Of a stretch of 64,000 bases of DNA, positions 30,301 to 41,115 are shown piece after piece. The notes under the pieces were generated by a model. It was not told the origin of the DNA. It worked only from the letters and a program-made list of their open reading frames with translations, and did no database searches. The translations under genes were made by a program, and so were the position numbers. Location of the stretch: positions 1-64,000 of the forward strand of contig CACNSR010000001.1 of NCBI GenBank assembly GCA_902623175.1, in the 5' to 3' direction. Numbering within the stretch: position 1 is the first letter of the stretch; each line of letters starts with the position of its first letter. Source of the DNA: Halieaceae bacterium. Its GTDB lineage: Bacteria > Pseudomonadota > Gammaproteobacteria > Pseudomonadales > Halieaceae.

Positions 30301-31188
30301 GATTGCGCCGACCAGGAGTTTGCGGCCATAGGGGAGCAGGATCCCGGTTTGTCCGCTCATCTCAGCTACGACTGCGAAGCTGATATCGCCGCGCCCTTCA
30401 TTGCTACCGGGCAGCGCCCCCGCATAGCGGTCCTGCGCGAGCAGGGGGTCAACGGCCAGATGGAGATGGCGGCGGCCTTTGACCGCGCCGGGTTTACGGC
30501 AGTCGATGTGCACATGAGCGATGTCATTGCCGGTCGGCAGGATCTGTCTGATTGTCATGGTCTGGCAGCCTGCGGCGGGTTTTCCTACGGCGATGTGCTG
30601 GGTGCCGGAGAGGGCTGGGCAAAAAGTATTTTGTTTAATGAGTCAGTCCGTTACCGGTTCGAGCAGTTTTTTGCGCGGACCGACACCTTTGCTTTGGGGG
30701 TCTGTAATGGCTGCCAGATGCTGTCAGCGCTCCAGGAAATCATCCCCGGGACGGGTCACTGGCCACGCTTTGCGCGCAATCGCTCTGAGCAGTACGAGGC
30801 GCGCCTGTCGCTGGTGAGAGTGGAGGCATCGCCGTCAGTGCTGCTGTCGGGTATGGAAGGATCGCACCTGCCGATTGTGGTGGCCCATGGAGAGGGGCGC
30901 GCGCAATTCGCCTCAGCCGATGAACAGGCCTCGTTGGAGGGTGCGGGTTTGGTGGCCATGCGCTTTATCGATCACGATCTGCAGGTCGCCGGTAGTTATC
31001 CCTACAACCCCAATGGATCCCCGGATGGCATCACTGGCCTTTGTAATAAGGACGGGCGGATTACCATCATGATGCCGCACCCAGAACGCGTCTTCCGTGC
31101 CGCGCAACTCTCCTGGTGTCCCTCCGAATGGCAAACTGACTCCGGATGGATGCGACTCTTCCGCAATGCGCGGGTCTGGCTTGAGTAA
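27316..31188 (+). CDS. purL: Phosphoribosylformylglycinamidine synthase
   Basis: FGAR-AT features: [33 protein letters not shown]-terminal glutamine amidotransferase [14 protein letters not shown] at 27316. Confidence 0.96.
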   Translation: MLVLPGSSALSAARFQLLAADISALGLGLSLREVMHVYAVDIAPNETIDSDRLAALLQPGTAAAVDSSAPDRPGQRIVAPRFGTISPWSSKATDIAHNCGFSNVGRIERVTLFGIDGLTEGDDTRALDALIHDRMVETVVGSSDDLHPLFERSAPRSYDEFDLLGGGAAALTRANTELGLALTEDEISYLVEAFSNLGRNPRDIELMMFAQANSEHCRHKIFNASWEIDGVKQDHSLFAMIRHTHEVGGDNVLSAYSDNAAVVTGHRAGRFYPDVADQVWRFHDESIHLLMKVETHNHPTAISPFAGAGTGSGGEIRDEGAVGRGSRPKVGLVGFSVSHLELPDKPRPWELGYGRPDRIVSPLNIMTEGPIGAAAFNNEFGRPNLAGYFRTFETQTAGGVRGYHKPIMIAGGFGNVRTEHVDKDEYSAGAKLVVLGGPAMLIGLGGGAASSMASGDSAEDLDFASVQRQNPEIQRRCQEVIDRCWSLGTDNPIAFIHDVGAGGLSNALPELVKDGGRGGRFELRDVPNDEPGMTPLEIWCNESQERYVLAVEPDQLARFESICDRERCPYAVVGEATEAHHLAVTDRHFSNDPVDLPMSVLFGKPPKMHRQASRRPPVSDGFDASTVSLPESLERVLTFPAVASKSFLITIGDRSVTGMVSRDQMVGPWQVPVADCAVTTVSLDTHLGEAMAMGERTPLALLDGPASGRMAVAEAITNILAAPIESLSDIKLSANWMCAAGFKGDDAILYDTVAAVGRDFCPALGVTIPVGKDSMSMRTVWQEGGEDRAVTAPVSLIVSAFAPCDDVRKVLTPELSPREDTALLLVDLGRGKDRLGGSVLAQVWQQMGSVAPDVAADDIHAFFELIKNAKDNDWVLAYHDRSDGGLLVTLLEMAFAGRCGLQVDLEVSPDQANARLFSEEAGAVLQVATEHVADILACAKAVGLGDAVTRIATPRADGRIAVNTPQFELIDSRREALQSLWAETSHAIARVRDNADCADQEFAAIGEQDPGLSAHLSYDCEADIAAPFIATGQRPRIAVLREQGVNGQMEMAAAFDRAGFTAVDVHMSDVIAGRQDLSDCHGLAACGGFSYGDVLGAGEGWAKSILFNESVRYRFEQFFARTDTFALGVCNGCQMLSALQEIIPGTGHWPRFARNRSEQYEARLSLVRVEASPSVLLSGMEGSHLPIVVAHGEGRAQFASADEQASLEGAGLVAMRFIDHDLQVAGSYPYNPNGSPDGITGLCNKDGRITIMMPHPERVFRAAQLSWCPSEWQTDSGWMRLFRNARVWLE

Positions 31189-31278
31189 CTGTTACATGGT
31201 GTTGACGCCACTGAGTCGTTACACTCCGCGCCTGTTCAATGATGCGATCACTGCCGAGCCGGCGATCAAGTAAATCCG

Positions 31279-33186
31279 ATGACCAACCGCTACCCCCTGT
31301 GGAAAAACCTGCTCATCCTCATCGTGGTGCTCTGCGGCTTTTATTACGCCGCGCCCAACCTGTATGCCCCTGATCCGGCATTGCAAATTGCCGGCGCGAG
31401 TAGTGCGCAACAGATCGACGAGCGTGTGCTTGCGAGAGCGACGGCAGCGCTGACCAAGGCGGGGATCGGCTCTTTCGGTGAAGAGCTGCAAAATAAGGGT
31501 AAATCAGCCCTGTTGCGGCTGACTGATCGCGAGCAGCAGCTGCGAGCACAGGCCATATTGGCGCGAGAGCTGGGCGATGGCTTCATTGTTGCGTTAAACC
31601 TTGCGCCCACCACGCCCAACTGGTTAGTAGATGGCGGCGCCACTCCGATGAAGCTCGGGCTGGATCTGAGCGGCGGCGTGCACTTCAAGCTCGAAGTCGA
31701 TGTGGCGGCAGCGACCGAGCGCAGGCTAAATCAGTATGAAACCGGTATCCAGAAGCGGCTAAGAGAGGAGCGTATTCGAGGTCGAGTCACTCTGGATGGC
31801 CAAAAAGTCGTCATGCAGTTCCGTACCGAGGCCGATCGTGAAGCGGCTCGCCGCGAGGTGGTGGACCTGTACCCCGAGCTCTTTCTGGATCGTGTGGACG
31901 AAGCCGAAATCTGGTCGCTCTATGCAGAAGTCACCGAGCAAACGATCAAGGAGCTGGTCGACTACGCCGTGGCGCAAAACCTCACAACCATTCGCAACCG
32001 CGTGAATGAGTTGGGGGTGTCCGAGCCGCTGGTGCAGCGCCAGGGCAGCAATCGTATTGTTGTGGAGTTGCCGGGCATTCAGGATACCGCCGAGGCGAAG
32101 CGTATCCTCGGCAAGGTGGCTAATCTGGAGTTCCGGTTGGTCGCCGAGGCCAATGCACCGATCTCAGAGCGCCAGCGATTCGAGTATCGCAGCGCCGATC
32201 GCGGCGGCATGACGGAGTGGCTCGAGCGCGACGTCATTATTACGGGCGAGAGCGTCTCTAATGCGCAGGCCGGCTTCGATCAGAACGGTCAGCCTAATGT
32301 GTCGATCAGCCTCGACGGTGAGGGCGGCATGCTGATGTCGCGGGCGACCCGCGCCAACATCAAGCGCCGCATGGGCGTCTTGTTCATCGAGAGAAAATAT
32401 CGCACCCGCTATGAGCGGGATGAGTCAGGGGGAGAGGTCGCAGTGCGCATTCCCTATGATGAAAAGAAACTGCTCACCGCCCCGGTGATTCAGTCTGCGC
32501 TGGGTGCACAGTTCCAGATTACGGGCCTCGATAATCCTGCCGAGTCTTCTGAGCTGGCGCTTATGTTGCGCGCCGGTGCGCTCGCTGCACCCATCACCTT
32601 TGTGGAGGAACGCACGGTGGGCCCCTCTTTGGGTGCGGAGAATATTCGCCTTGGCATGAAATCGGTGCAGGTCGGTTTGGCGCTGGTTGTTGTGTTCATG
32701 ATTCTTTACTACCGCGTATTTGGTATTGCTGCCGTGATCGCGTTGTCGGGCAACCTGGTCTTATTGGTCGGCATCATGTCCTTGCTGGGCGCCACACTTA
32801 CCTTGCCGGGCATCGCGGGCATTGTGTTGACCGTCGGGATGGCGGTGGACGCCAATGTGCTGATCTTCGCGCGAATCCGGGAAGAAATTCGCAGCGGTTC
32901 GCCGCCGCAGACGGCGATCACACAGGGTTTTGATCGCGCGATCGTGACGATTCTCGATGCCAATATCACTACCCTGATTGTGGCCATTATTCTCTATGCG
33001 ATTGGTACCGGACCGATTAAAGGCTTCGCCGTCACCCTGTCTGTCGGCATCATCACATCCATGTTTTCCTCGATCATGGGTACCCGCGCACTGATCAATT
33101 TCATCTACGGCGGTCGCCGGGTGAAGTCACTGGCGATCGGTGGCATCGGAAACAAGCGGTCCAGCACGGAAGGAGCGCCCGCATGA
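31279..33186 (+). CDS. secD: Protein translocase subunit SecD
   Basis: KLGLDLSGGVHFKLEVD and the C-terminal RND/SecD membrane domain. Confidence 0.95.
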   Translation: MTNRYPLWKNLLILIVVLCGFYYAAPNLYAPDPALQIAGASSAQQIDERVLARATAALTKAGIGSFGEELQNKGKSALLRLTDREQQLRAQAILARELGDGFIVALNLAPTTPNWLVDGGATPMKLGLDLSGGVHFKLEVDVAAATERRLNQYETGIQKRLREERIRGRVTLDGQKVVMQFRTEADREAARREVVDLYPELFLDRVDEAEIWSLYAEVTEQTIKELVDYAVAQNLTTIRNRVNELGVSEPLVQRQGSNRIVVELPGIQDTAEAKRILGKVANLEFRLVAEANAPISERQRFEYRSADRGGMTEWLERDVIITGESVSNAQAGFDQNGQPNVSISLDGEGGMLMSRATRANIKRRMGVLFIERKYRTRYERDESGGEVAVRIPYDEKKLLTAPVIQSALGAQFQITGLDNPAESSELALMLRAGALAAPITFVEERTVGPSLGAENIRLGMKSVQVGLALVVVFMILYYRVFGIAAVIALSGNLVLLVGIMSLLGATLTLPGIAGIVLTVGMAVDANVLIFARIREEIRSGSPPQTAITQGFDRAIVTILDANITTLIVAIILYAIGTGPIKGFAVTLSVGIITSMFSSIMGTRALINFIYGGRRVKSLAIGGIGNKRSSTEGAPA

Positions 33187-34097
33187 AAGCGATACCGTTC
33201 ATGAAATGGCGCTGGGTGGCCGTGGCGCTGTCCGCGGCCGCATTGTTGGCGGCAATTGGTTCGCTCTCCATAAAGCAATTGAACTGGGGCCTCGATTTCA
33301 CGGGCGGCACCCTAGTCGAGGTCGCCTACAGCGATAGCGCCGATCTGGGTGCGACACGCACGGTTCTGGATCAGGAAGGTTACGAGGGTGCCGTGGTGGT
33401 CAGCTTTGGGACCGACAAGGATGTGTTGGTGCGCTTGCCCGACGGTTACTCGGATGAGCAGGGCGCGTTTATGGTCGATAAGCTTCGGTCGGCGACCGAG
33501 ATGAGCATTGAGCTGCGCCGGATCGAGTTTGTAGGACCTCAGGTTGGTGAAGAGCTTAGAGACGACGGCGGGATCGCCATGCTTACCGCGTTGGGACTGG
33601 TGATGCTCTATGTCGCCTTCCGCTTCCAGATTAAATTTGCGCTCGGCGCGGTGATCGCGTTGGTCCACGACGTGATCTTTACTCTCGGCTTCTTCTCGCT
33701 CACAGGATTGGAATTTGACCTGACCGTGCTGGCGGCACTGTTGGCGGTAGTGGGTTATTCGTTGAACGATACGATCGTGGTGTCCGACCGCATTAGGGAG
33801 AACCTGCGGAAAATTCGGCGCGCCAGTCCTGCAGAGGTGATCGATATCTCCCTGACCGAAACGCTGGGCCGAACGCTGGTCACTTCTTTGACCACGTTGT
33901 TGGTGCTAGCCGCGCTCGCCCTGTTTGGTGGGGAAATGATTTTTGGTTTTGCTGTGGCGCTGCTGGTGGGCGTCGCAGTGGGAACCTATTCTTCTATGTA
34001 TGTGGCGGCTACCACGCTGCTGCAATTGGGTGTGAGCAAAGAAGATGTCATGGTGCCCGAGCGCGAGGGTGCCGACCAGGAAGGTTTAATGCCCTGA
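33183..34097 (+). CDS. secF: Protein translocase subunit SecF
   Basis: LNWGLDFTGGTLVEV, VGYSLNDTIVVSDRIRENLRK; overlaps the secD stop. Confidence 0.95.
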   Translation: MKAIPFMKWRWVAVALSAAALLAAIGSLSIKQLNWGLDFTGGTLVEVAYSDSADLGATRTVLDQEGYEGAVVVSFGTDKDVLVRLPDGYSDEQGAFMVDKLRSATEMSIELRRIEFVGPQVGEELRDDGGIAMLTALGLVMLYVAFRFQIKFALGAVIALVHDVIFTLGFFSLTGLEFDLTVLAALLAVVGYSLNDTIVVSDRIRENLRKIRRASPAEVIDISLTETLGRTLVTSLTTLLVLAALALFGGEMIFGFAVALLVGVAVGTYSSMYVAATTLLQLGVSKEDVMVPEREGADQEGLMP

Positions 34098-34107
34098 GGA
34101 GGGCATT
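34088..34107. terminator. Possible bidirectional terminator hairpin between secF and suhB
   Basis: Perfect 8-bp stem AATGCCCT-GAGG-AGGGCATT overlapping the secF stop codon; no clear U-tract. Confidence 0.45.
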
Positions 34108-34119
34108 AGCGAGAGCACC

Positions 34120-34917
34120 TCAGGCGGCAGACCACTTAACCAACGGTAGCATTTGGCGCATCAGCTTGCTATTGGCGCAAACGACGTTGCCACTGTCGTA
34201 CCAGCCCTCACCGCCCGACAGGTCGGTTATCAGTCCGCCAGCCTCGCGAACCAATAGCGCGCCGGCGGCGATGTCCCACTCGTTCAGGCCCATTTCCCAA
34301 AATCCGTCCAGGCGACCGGCCGCGATATAGGCCAGATCCAGCGAGGCAGCTCCCGCTCGGCGAACACCCATGGAGCGACTGGTGATGGCCGCGAGTGACT
34401 GGGTATACCAGTCGAGATGCTCCTCACAATGACCTAAAAAAGGCACGCCGGTGCCGAAGAGGCACTCGATGAGTTCGTGGCGGTCGCCAACGCGGATACG
34501 ATGACCATTCAACTGCGCGCCACGGCCGCGCGAGGCAATGAACTCCTCTCGTCTGACCGGGTCATAGACCACGGCGTGTTCGACTTTGCCGCGATGCAAA
34601 CATGCAATACTGATCGCGTAGTGGGGGATCCCTCGCAGAAAATTACTGGTGCCGTCCAGCGGATCAATCACCCAGGTGTAGTCAGAGTCCTCATTCCCAG
34701 ATAGACCACTTTCTTCGCATAGAAAACGATGTTCAGGATAAGCCTTACCTAGCTGATAGAGAATTTCCTTCTCCGCGGCGATATCGACTTCCGTGACAAA
34801 GTCTGCGGCCGCCTTCGCCTGATAGCCGACCCGATCCATATCGTCGGAGGCGCGCACGATCAAGTCTCCCGCTTTACGGGCAGCTCGCAACGCCATCGAT
34901 GCTGTCGGTTCCATCAT
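34120..34917 (-). CDS. suhB: Inositol monophosphatase family protein SuhB
   Basis: WVIDPLDGTSNFLRGIPHYAISIA, GVRRAGAASLDLAYIAAGRLDGFWE, WDIAAGALLVREAGG. Start at MMEPTASM. Confidence 0.93.
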   Translation of the reverse strand: MMEPTASMALRAARKAGDLIVRASDDMDRVGYQAKAAADFVTEVDIAAEKEILYQLGKAYPEHRFLCEESGLSGNEDSDYTWVIDPLDGTSNFLRGIPHYAISIACLHRGKVEHAVVYDPVRREEFIASRGRGAQLNGHRIRVGDRHELIECLFGTGVPFLGHCEEHLDWYTQSLAAITSRSMGVRRAGAASLDLAYIAAGRLDGFWEMGLNEWDIAAGALLVREAGGLITDLSGGEGWYDSGNVVCANSKLMRQMLPLVKWSAA

Positions 34918-35027
34918 GTTTCCAGAGCCTTGGGGCGGCGCATGATAACAGGGGCGATCGGGTGCGCATAAGGCTTTGGTACACTCGCGATCCGCGTTGA
35001 GCCATCCCTTCCAAGAGCCATTCCTGT

Positions 35028-35768
35028 ATGAATCCTGACAACATCGACATTGTCCTGGTCCACACCACGCACAGCGGCAACATCGGGGGTGTGGCACGTG
35101 CTATAAAAAATATGGGTCTCTCTCGACTGACGCTGGTGGCACCCGTCGAATATCCTGCACCTGAGGCAACCTGGCGCGCAGCATCCGCGTTAGATGTGCT
35201 GGAGAACGCGCGCGTGATGGACACCCTCGATGAGGCGATTGCTGACTGTCAATTTGTGGTTGGGACCAGCGCACGGGAGCGCCGCATTCCCTGGCCGGTT
35301 CAAGATGCCCGTCGTTGCGCAGAGCGGATTGCTCGACACGCCGAGTCTGAGCGGGTGGCGATCCTTTTCGGCCGTGAGGATCGCGGGCTACTGAATGAGG
35401 AGTTGCAGCGCTGCAATCTGCACTGCCATATCCCCACCCATGAAGCGTATCCGAGCCTTAATTTGGCCATGGCGGTGCAAATCGTAGCTTACGAGTGCCG
35501 CATGACGCAGTTGGACGGTCAGACGGCGGCCCCTGAGGACGCAGAGTGGGATACACCTTTTGCCAAGGCAGAGGACATGACCCGTTTCTACGCGCATTTG
35601 GAAGAGACACTGATCGATATCGAATTCCTTAACCCGGAGGCCCCTCGCCAGCTCATGCGGCGACTGAAGCGACTTTATAACCGGGTGCGATTGGACGAGA
35701 TGGAGCTCAATATCCTGCGCGGTATTCTCACCGAAACCCAGAAAACCGCGGGTCGAAAAGCCGACTGA
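35028..35768 (+). CDS. trmJ: tRNA (cytidine/uridine-2'-O-)-methyltransferase TrmJ
   Basis: SPOUT features: IVLVHTTHSGNIGGVARAIKNMGL, ILFGREDRGLLNEEL, YPSLNLAMAVQIVAYE. Confidence 0.93.
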   Translation: MNPDNIDIVLVHTTHSGNIGGVARAIKNMGLSRLTLVAPVEYPAPEATWRAASALDVLENARVMDTLDEAIADCQFVVGTSARERRIPWPVQDARRCAERIARHAESERVAILFGREDRGLLNEELQRCNLHCHIPTHEAYPSLNLAMAVQIVAYECRMTQLDGQTAAPEDAEWDTPFAKAEDMTRFYAHLEETLIDIEFLNPEAPRQLMRRLKRLYNRVRLDEMELNILRGILTETQKTAGRKAD

Positions 35769-35782
35769 CACCACCTTGGCTT

Positions 35783-35807
35783 ATTCTTGACTAAAATAGT
35801 CGGGAAT
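35783..35807. promoter_or_regulatory. Type-1-like IscR binding site upstream of iscR
   Basis: ATTCTTGACTAAAATAGTCGGGAAT resembles the E. coli type 1 consensus ATASYYGACTRWWWYAGTCRRSTAT, with an intact GACT-N5-AGTC core. Confidence 0.8.
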
Positions 35808-35822
35808 AGGACAATCCGCCCC

Positions 35823-36281
35823 ATGAAACTGACGACACGTGGGCGATACGCCGTCACTGCCATGCTCGACTTGGCCATAAATGGTGGCAGTCGACCGGTC
35901 TCATTGGCGGACATTTCCGGTAGGCAGGAGATTTCCTTGTCCTATTTGGAGCAATTGTTCGCTAAATTGCGCCGCGAGCAGCTGGTGACCAGTGCCAGAG
36001 GACCCGGTGGTGGCTACCGTCTCGCACGCAGCGGCGCCGAGATTTATGTCGCCGAGATTATTGATGCAGTCGATGAGTCGGTCGATGTGACCAACTGTCA
36101 GGGCAAGGGTAACTGCCAACAGGGAGAGACCTGCCTGACGCATCATTTGTGGGAGGACCTCTCTGGCCAAATCCACGATTTTCTCAGCCATATCAGTCTG
36201 GGAGATTTGATGGATGGACGTGGGCGTCGCCCCAGCCAGCAGATGACGGACGGGGCATTTCAGACCCTGTCTATTCGGTAA
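35823..36281 (+). CDS. iscR: Fe-S cluster assembly transcriptional regulator IscR
   Basis: [18 protein letters not shown], Rrf2 HTH, Cys triad [13 protein letters not shown]. Confidence 0.95.
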   Translation: MKLTTRGRYAVTAMLDLAINGGSRPVSLADISGRQEISLSYLEQLFAKLRREQLVTSARGPGGGYRLARSGAEIYVAEIIDAVDESVDVTNCQGKGNCQQGETCLTHHLWEDLSGQIHDFLSHISLGDLMDGRGRRPSQQMTDGAFQTLSIR

Positions 36282-36338
36282 CGACAGTGCGACCAGCGAG
36301 CTGATCGCGCGAGTACAGCAGGGAGAGATGGAAAGAAC

Positions 36339-37571
36339 ATGAATGCACCGGTGACAGTACAAACACCGATTTACCTCGACTACCTGTCGACAACGCCGGT
36401 CGACCCGCGGGTGGTCCAGGTCATGTCGGACTGCCTGTCCACTGAGGGCGTCTTCGGCAATCCCGCATCCCGCTCGCACGTGTTTGGCTGGAAGGCTGAG
36501 GAGGCCGTCGAGAACGCGCGTAATCAGGTGGCCGAGCTCATCAACGCCGATCCGCGAGAGATCGTCTGGACCTCTGGGGCGACTGAATCAGATAACCTCG
36601 CGATCAAAGGGGTGGCGCACTTCTATCACAAGAAGGGTAAGCACATTATTACTTCTAAGATTGAGCACAAAGCCGTGCTCGATACCTGCCGGCAGTTGGA
36701 GCGTGAGGGTTACGAGGTGACCTATCTGGATCCGGATGAGCAGGGGCTAACCACGCCTGCAATGATTCAGTCTGCGCTGCGAGAAGACACAATTTTGGTC
36801 AGCGTGATGCACGCCAATAACGAGATTGGCGTAGTGAATGATGTGGCCGGGATTGGCGAGATTTGCAGGGCTGCGGGCACGCTACTGCATGTCGATGCGG
36901 CTCAAGGTGCGGGCAAAGTACTCCTCGACATGGAGACCATGAAGGTCGACCTGTTGTCGATGTCGGCGCACAAGATGTATGGCCCCAAGGGCGTCGGTGC
37001 GCTGTATGTGCGCCGCAAGCCGCGCGTCCGAATCGAAGCACAGATGCATGGCGGTGGTCATGAACGCGGCATGCGATCCGGTACCCTTGCGACCCATCAG
37101 CTAGTGGGTTTTGGCGAGGCAGCACGGATCGCCAAGGCCGAAATGGCAGATGAGGCTGAGCGGTTGTCGACACTGCGTCACCGGTTCTGGGACGCGATCA
37201 AGGATATTCCCGAGGTCCATATCAACGGCGATCGCGATCAACGTTTACCCGGAGCGCTCAATGTGAGCTTTGCTTTTGTTGAGGGAGAGTCGCTCATCAT
37301 GTCGTTGCGAGATCTAGCGATTTCAAGCGGCTCCGCGTGTACCTCGGCTAGCCTTGAGCCCTCTTACGTGTTGCGGGCCTTGGGGTTGAACGACGAATTG
37401 GCACACAGTTCACTGAGATTCAGCTTCGGGCGGTTTACTACCGAGGCAGAAGTGGATCATGCGGCGCAGTCAGTTCGTCATGCGGTAGAAAAACTGCGCG
37501 AGCTGTCTCCACTGTGGGATATGTATCAGGACGGTGTAGACCTCAACACCATTGAATGGGCCGCGCACTAG
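36339..37571 (+). CDS. iscS: Cysteine desulfurase IscS
   Basis: [59 protein letters not shown]. Confidence 0.96.
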   Translation: MNAPVTVQTPIYLDYLSTTPVDPRVVQVMSDCLSTEGVFGNPASRSHVFGWKAEEAVENARNQVAELINADPREIVWTSGATESDNLAIKGVAHFYHKKGKHIITSKIEHKAVLDTCRQLEREGYEVTYLDPDEQGLTTPAMIQSALREDTILVSVMHANNEIGVVNDVAGIGEICRAAGTLLHVDAAQGAGKVLLDMETMKVDLLSMSAHKMYGPKGVGALYVRRKPRVRIEAQMHGGGHERGMRSGTLATHQLVGFGEAARIAKAEMADEAERLSTLRHRFWDAIKDIPEVHINGDRDQRLPGALNVSFAFVEGESLIMSLRDLAISSGSACTSASLEPSYVLRALGLNDELAHSSLRFSFGRFTTEAEVDHAAQSVRHAVEKLRELSPLWDMYQDGVDLNTIEWAAH

Positions 37572-37601
37572 CGCTATCACGAGGGCCCTTGGGAGAGAAC
37601 C

Positions 37602-37985
37602 ATGGCATATAGCGACAAGGTAATTGACCACTACGAGAACCCCCGCAACGTCGGCAAGCTCGACGACGGTGACGACAACGTCGGTACCGGTATGGTCGGT
37701 GCACCGGCCTGTGGCGATGTGATGCGTCTGCAGATCCAGGTGAACGACGACGGGGTCATCGAGGACGCCAAGTTCAAGACTTATGGCTGCGGCTCGGCTA
37801 TCGCCTCCAGTTCACTTCTGACTGAGTGGGTCAAAGGTAAGAATCTGGATGAAGCTGCGTCGATTAAGAACACCGAGATCGCACAGGAGCTGTCACTGCC
37901 GCCCGTGAAAATTCATTGCTCGGTGCTGGCGGAGGATGCGATCAAAGCCGCTGTCCAGAACTATCGCGATAAGCAGGACGGCTGA
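37602..37985 (+). CDS. iscU: Fe-S cluster scaffold IscU
   Basis: [53 protein letters not shown]. Confidence 0.96.
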   Translation: MAYSDKVIDHYENPRNVGKLDDGDDNVGTGMVGAPACGDVMRLQIQVNDDGVIEDAKFKTYGCGSAIASSSLLTEWVKGKNLDEAASIKNTEIAQELSLPPVKIHCSVLAEDAIKAAVQNYRDKQDG

Positions 37986-37986
37986 G

Positions 37987-38310
37987 ATGGCCATTAGCCT
38001 GACCAGTGAGGCAGCGGAGCACGTGAGCCGCCAGCTTGCCAGTCGCGGTAAGGGCGAGGGTATTCGTATCGGGGTGAAGACCTCGGGGTGTTCGGGTCTC
38101 GCCTATGTTCTGGAGTTTGTCGATCAGGCGGAGCCGGAGGACGCCTCTTTTGAGTCTGACGGCGTCAAAGTCTTTGTGGATCCCAAGAGTCTGGTGTACC
38201 TCGATGGCACGATCGTGGATTTCACGCGTGAAGGTCTGAACGAGGGCCTGGAGTTCCGCAACCCCAATGTTGCCGGAGAGTGCGGCTGCGGCGAGAGCTT
38301 CACGGTCTGA
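37987..38310 (+). CDS. iscA: Fe-S cluster assembly protein IscA
   Basis: [31 protein letters not shown]. Start [13 protein letters not shown]. Confidence 0.94.
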   Translation: MAISLTSEAAEHVSRQLASRGKGEGIRIGVKTSGCSGLAYVLEFVDQAEPEDASFESDGVKVFVDPKSLVYLDGTIVDFTREGLNEGLEFRNPNVAGECGCGESFTV

Positions 38311-38312
38311 GC

Positions 38313-38837
38313 GTGAACGCCTCAGCGGGCGCGACGGCGCGCGACTATTTTTCATTGTTTCAGTTGGAGCCCGGTTTTGCGCTGGACAAGACGGCGCTTG
38401 AGAGGGCTTATCATGCCCTGCTGGCCCAGTTTCATCCAGACCGCTACGCGGGCAAACCCGAGGTTGAGCAGCGGGTTGCTGCGCAGCTTTGTGCTGACAT
38501 TAATAGCGGCTACCGCATTCTATCCGATGAGGTCTGCCGCGCCGAGTACCTGCTGCAGCAAGCAGGGGTTGATCTGGTCGCGGCGGAACGCGCGGGTGTG
38601 GAGTCTACTTTTCTGATGACTCAGATCAGTTTGCGAGAGCAACTCGAGGAGCTGGACCAGTCCGACAGCGCCGGCCGCCAGTCACTGACTGAAGAAATCG
38701 AGGGCCATTATGCGTTGAGCCGCAATCAATTTGCTCACACCTTCGCTGCCGATGCCTGCCTGGATGCAGCGCGTCATTGGCAGGAGATGTGCTATCTCTC
38801 CAAGCTGCTCAGCGAACCTAAGTTACGGGTGCGCTGA
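38313..38837 (+). CDS. hscB: Co-chaperone HscB (J-domain)
   Basis: DYFSLFQLEPGF, FHPDRYAG. GTG start at 38313. Confidence 0.9.
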   Translation: MNASAGATARDYFSLFQLEPGFALDKTALERAYHALLAQFHPDRYAGKPEVEQRVAAQLCADINSGYRILSDEVCRAEYLLQQAGVDLVAAERAGVESTFLMTQISLREQLEELDQSDSAGRQSLTEEIEGHYALSRNQFAHTFAADACLDAARHWQEMCYLSKLLSEPKLRVR

Positions 38838-38839
38838 CC

Positions 38840-40720
38840 ATGACGCTGTTACAGATCGCGGAACCCGGCTCCGCGCCTGAGATAAATACCGAACGCCGGA
38901 TCGGAGTGGGTATCGATCTGGGCACCACCAACAGCCTGATCGCGCACTTCGACGGTGCTGATCTGAATGTACTGGCGGGCGACACTGGGCAGGCATCACT
39001 GCCTTCGGTGGTGTATTACGGCGCATCGCAGACCTTGGTGGGTGCAGATGCAGAGCGCTATGCAAGCGCTGAACCCGGTAACACCATCGCCTCCGCTAAG
39101 AGAATGTTGGGTCGCTCGCGTGAGGAGTTTGAGGACGACCCCTACATACAGCTGGCCGCGGGCGAGGGGCTGGCCTTTGCCACAGATGCCGGTGCCAAGA
39201 CACCTGTTGAGGTTTCGGCAGCCATTCTCGCTGCGTTGAAGGGAAGGGCTGAGCCGCTATTGAGTGGACCCATTGTCGGTGCTGTCATTACGGTGCCCGC
39301 GTACTTCGACGATGCGCAACGGCAGGCCACCCGCCAAGCCGCTGAGCTGGCCGGCATCAAGGTGCTGCGCTTACTGAATGAGCCCACCGCTGCGGCGGTG
39401 GCTTATGGTCTCGATGAGCAGGCTGAGGAGTCATCCGTGTTGGCGGTGTATGACCTCGGCGGTGGCACCTTTGATATCTCACTGTTGCGCATGCGAGCGG
39501 GCTTGTTCGAGGTGCTTGCCACAGGGGGGGACAGTGCTCTGGGCGGCGATGATTTTGATCGCGCCCTGGCCGCCCATTTACTCGACGAGCTATCGATTGG
39601 TGAGCCCACAGTGGTGCAGCGACGGGTCGCACTGCGGCTTGCGCGGGACGCCAAAGAGCGCCTCAGTGAGTCAGCAATGGTCAACCTTGATGTGAAAGGA
39701 CTGGATGCAGCCACCAGCGAGATCACGGTATCTCGGTCGACATTGGAAACGCTACTTTCGCCCTACATCGAGCGCACACTCACCGCCTGCCGAAAGACCC
39801 TCGCAGACGCCAATGTCGATATCGTCGATCGCGTGGTGCTGGTAGGGGGGTCGACCCGCACGCCGGCTGTGCGACAGGCGGTCGCTGACTGCTTTGACCT
39901 GGAACCCCTGTGCAATCTTGATCCGGATCAGGTCGTGGCGATGGGTGCCGCTCGGCAGGCCGATATTCTAGTGGGTAACCGCCGGGGCGACGAAGCGCTG
40001 TTGCTCGATGTCATTCCGTTGTCGCTCGGCCTCGAGACTTACGGCGGGCTGGTAGAGCGCATTGTTAACCGTAACAGCACGATCCCCGTTGCACGGGCAC
40101 AGGAATTTACCACCGCCCGGGATGGCCAAACCGGGCTGGTCGTGCACGTGGTGCAGGGCGAGCGGGAGCGCGTGGAGGACTGTCGTTCCCTGGCCCGTTT
40201 TGAGTTGACGGGTATCCCGCCAATGGTCGCAGGTGCTGCCCGCATTGAGGTTACGTTCCAAGTCGATGCGGATGGCATTCTCGCAGTCTCGGCGGTGGAG
40301 CAACAAACTGGTGCCCGCAGTGAGATCGTGGTGAAACCGGCCTTTGGGTTGGGTGAAGCACAGATTACAGACATGCTGAAAGCAGGATACGAGCACGCCA
40401 GCGAGGACATGTTGGCGCGCCAGCTCGGTGAAGCGCGAGTTGAGGCTGAGGCCCTGCTCGACGGCCTCCTGGCCGCGATGACGGCCGACGGTGACCTTTT
40501 GTCCGCAGAAGAGACCGCTGCGCTCCAGTCCGATATGAAAAACCTCGAGACCGTGATGGCGGTTAACCAGCCTGATGATATCCGTGAGGCAACCGAGATT
40601 CTGGGCAAGGCAAGCGAGGTCTTTGCCGCACGCCGTATGGATCGCAGCATTCAAAAAGCGCTTCAGGGCGTCTCACTCTCGGAGCTTGAGTCCAATGTCG
40701 CAGAGGAATCCACGCCGTGA
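38840..40720 (+). CDS. hscA: Fe-S assembly Hsp70 chaperone HscA
   Basis: GIDLGTTNSLIA, AAAVAYGLD, VYDLGGGTFDISLL; iscU-hscB-hscA context. Confidence 0.95.
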   Translation: MTLLQIAEPGSAPEINTERRIGVGIDLGTTNSLIAHFDGADLNVLAGDTGQASLPSVVYYGASQTLVGADAERYASAEPGNTIASAKRMLGRSREEFEDDPYIQLAAGEGLAFATDAGAKTPVEVSAAILAALKGRAEPLLSGPIVGAVITVPAYFDDAQRQATRQAAELAGIKVLRLLNEPTAAAVAYGLDEQAEESSVLAVYDLGGGTFDISLLRMRAGLFEVLATGGDSALGGDDFDRALAAHLLDELSIGEPTVVQRRVALRLARDAKERLSESAMVNLDVKGLDAATSEITVSRSTLETLLSPYIERTLTACRKTLADANVDIVDRVVLVGGSTRTPAVRQAVADCFDLEPLCNLDPDQVVAMGAARQADILVGNRRGDEALLLDVIPLSLGLETYGGLVERIVNRNSTIPVARAQEFTTARDGQTGLVVHVVQGERERVEDCRSLARFELTGIPPMVAGAARIEVTFQVDADGILAVSAVEQQTGARSEIVVKPAFGLGEAQITDMLKAGYEHASEDMLARQLGEARVEAEALLDGLLAAMTADGDLLSAEETAALQSDMKNLETVMAVNQPDDIREATEILGKASEVFAARRMDRSIQKALQGVSLSELESNVAEESTP

Positions 40721-41055
40721 CAGAAATCGTTGTACTACCCCATCACGAGATCTGCCCCGAGGGGGCGGTGATTGAGGCCGAGCAGGGCGAGAGTGTGTGT
40801 GAAGCAATGTTGCGGAACGATATCGCCATGGAGCACGCCTGTGAAATGTCCTGTGCCTGTACGACGTGCCACGTCATCGTGCGCAAGGGCTTTGATTCGT
40901 TGGAAGAGGCCGATGAGCTCGAGGAGGACTATCTCGACAAAGCCTGGGGCCTGGAGCCCGAATCTCGGCTGTCCTGCCAGGCGCAGGTGGGTGATACCGA
41001 TCTGGTGGTCGAAATCCCGCGCTACACAATTAACCACGCCTCTGAGCGCCACTGA
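40717..41055 (+). CDS. fdx: ISC system 2Fe-2S ferredoxin
   Basis: HACEMSCACTTCHVIV, SRLSCQAQV. Confidence 0.94.
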   Translation: MTEIVVLPHHEICPEGAVIEAEQGESVCEAMLRNDIAMEHACEMSCACTTCHVIVRKGFDSLEEADELEEDYLDKAWGLEPESRLSCQAQVGDTDLVVEIPRYTINHASERH

Positions 41056-41085
41056 ATACGGTGCAATCGGGGTTGCATTGTTGCC

Positions 41086-41115
41086 ATGACACTAAGGGGT
41101 AAAACCCCTTATACT
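41086..41115 (+). promoter_or_regulatory. Candidate ndk promoter with palindromic spacer
   Basis: ATGACA (41086-41091), 18-bp spacer, TATACT (41110-41115). The spacer contains the perfect inverted repeat AAGGGG-TAAAA-CCCCTT (41094-41110). Confidence 0.55.

Noticed and set aside
29785-30558. 257-aa antisense ORF within purL
   Set aside because: Shadow ORF; purL frame is fully conserved.
39968-40654. Antisense ORFs (39968-40654, 40039-40650) within hscA
   Set aside because: Overlap a conserved Hsp70 frame; no independent evidence of coding.
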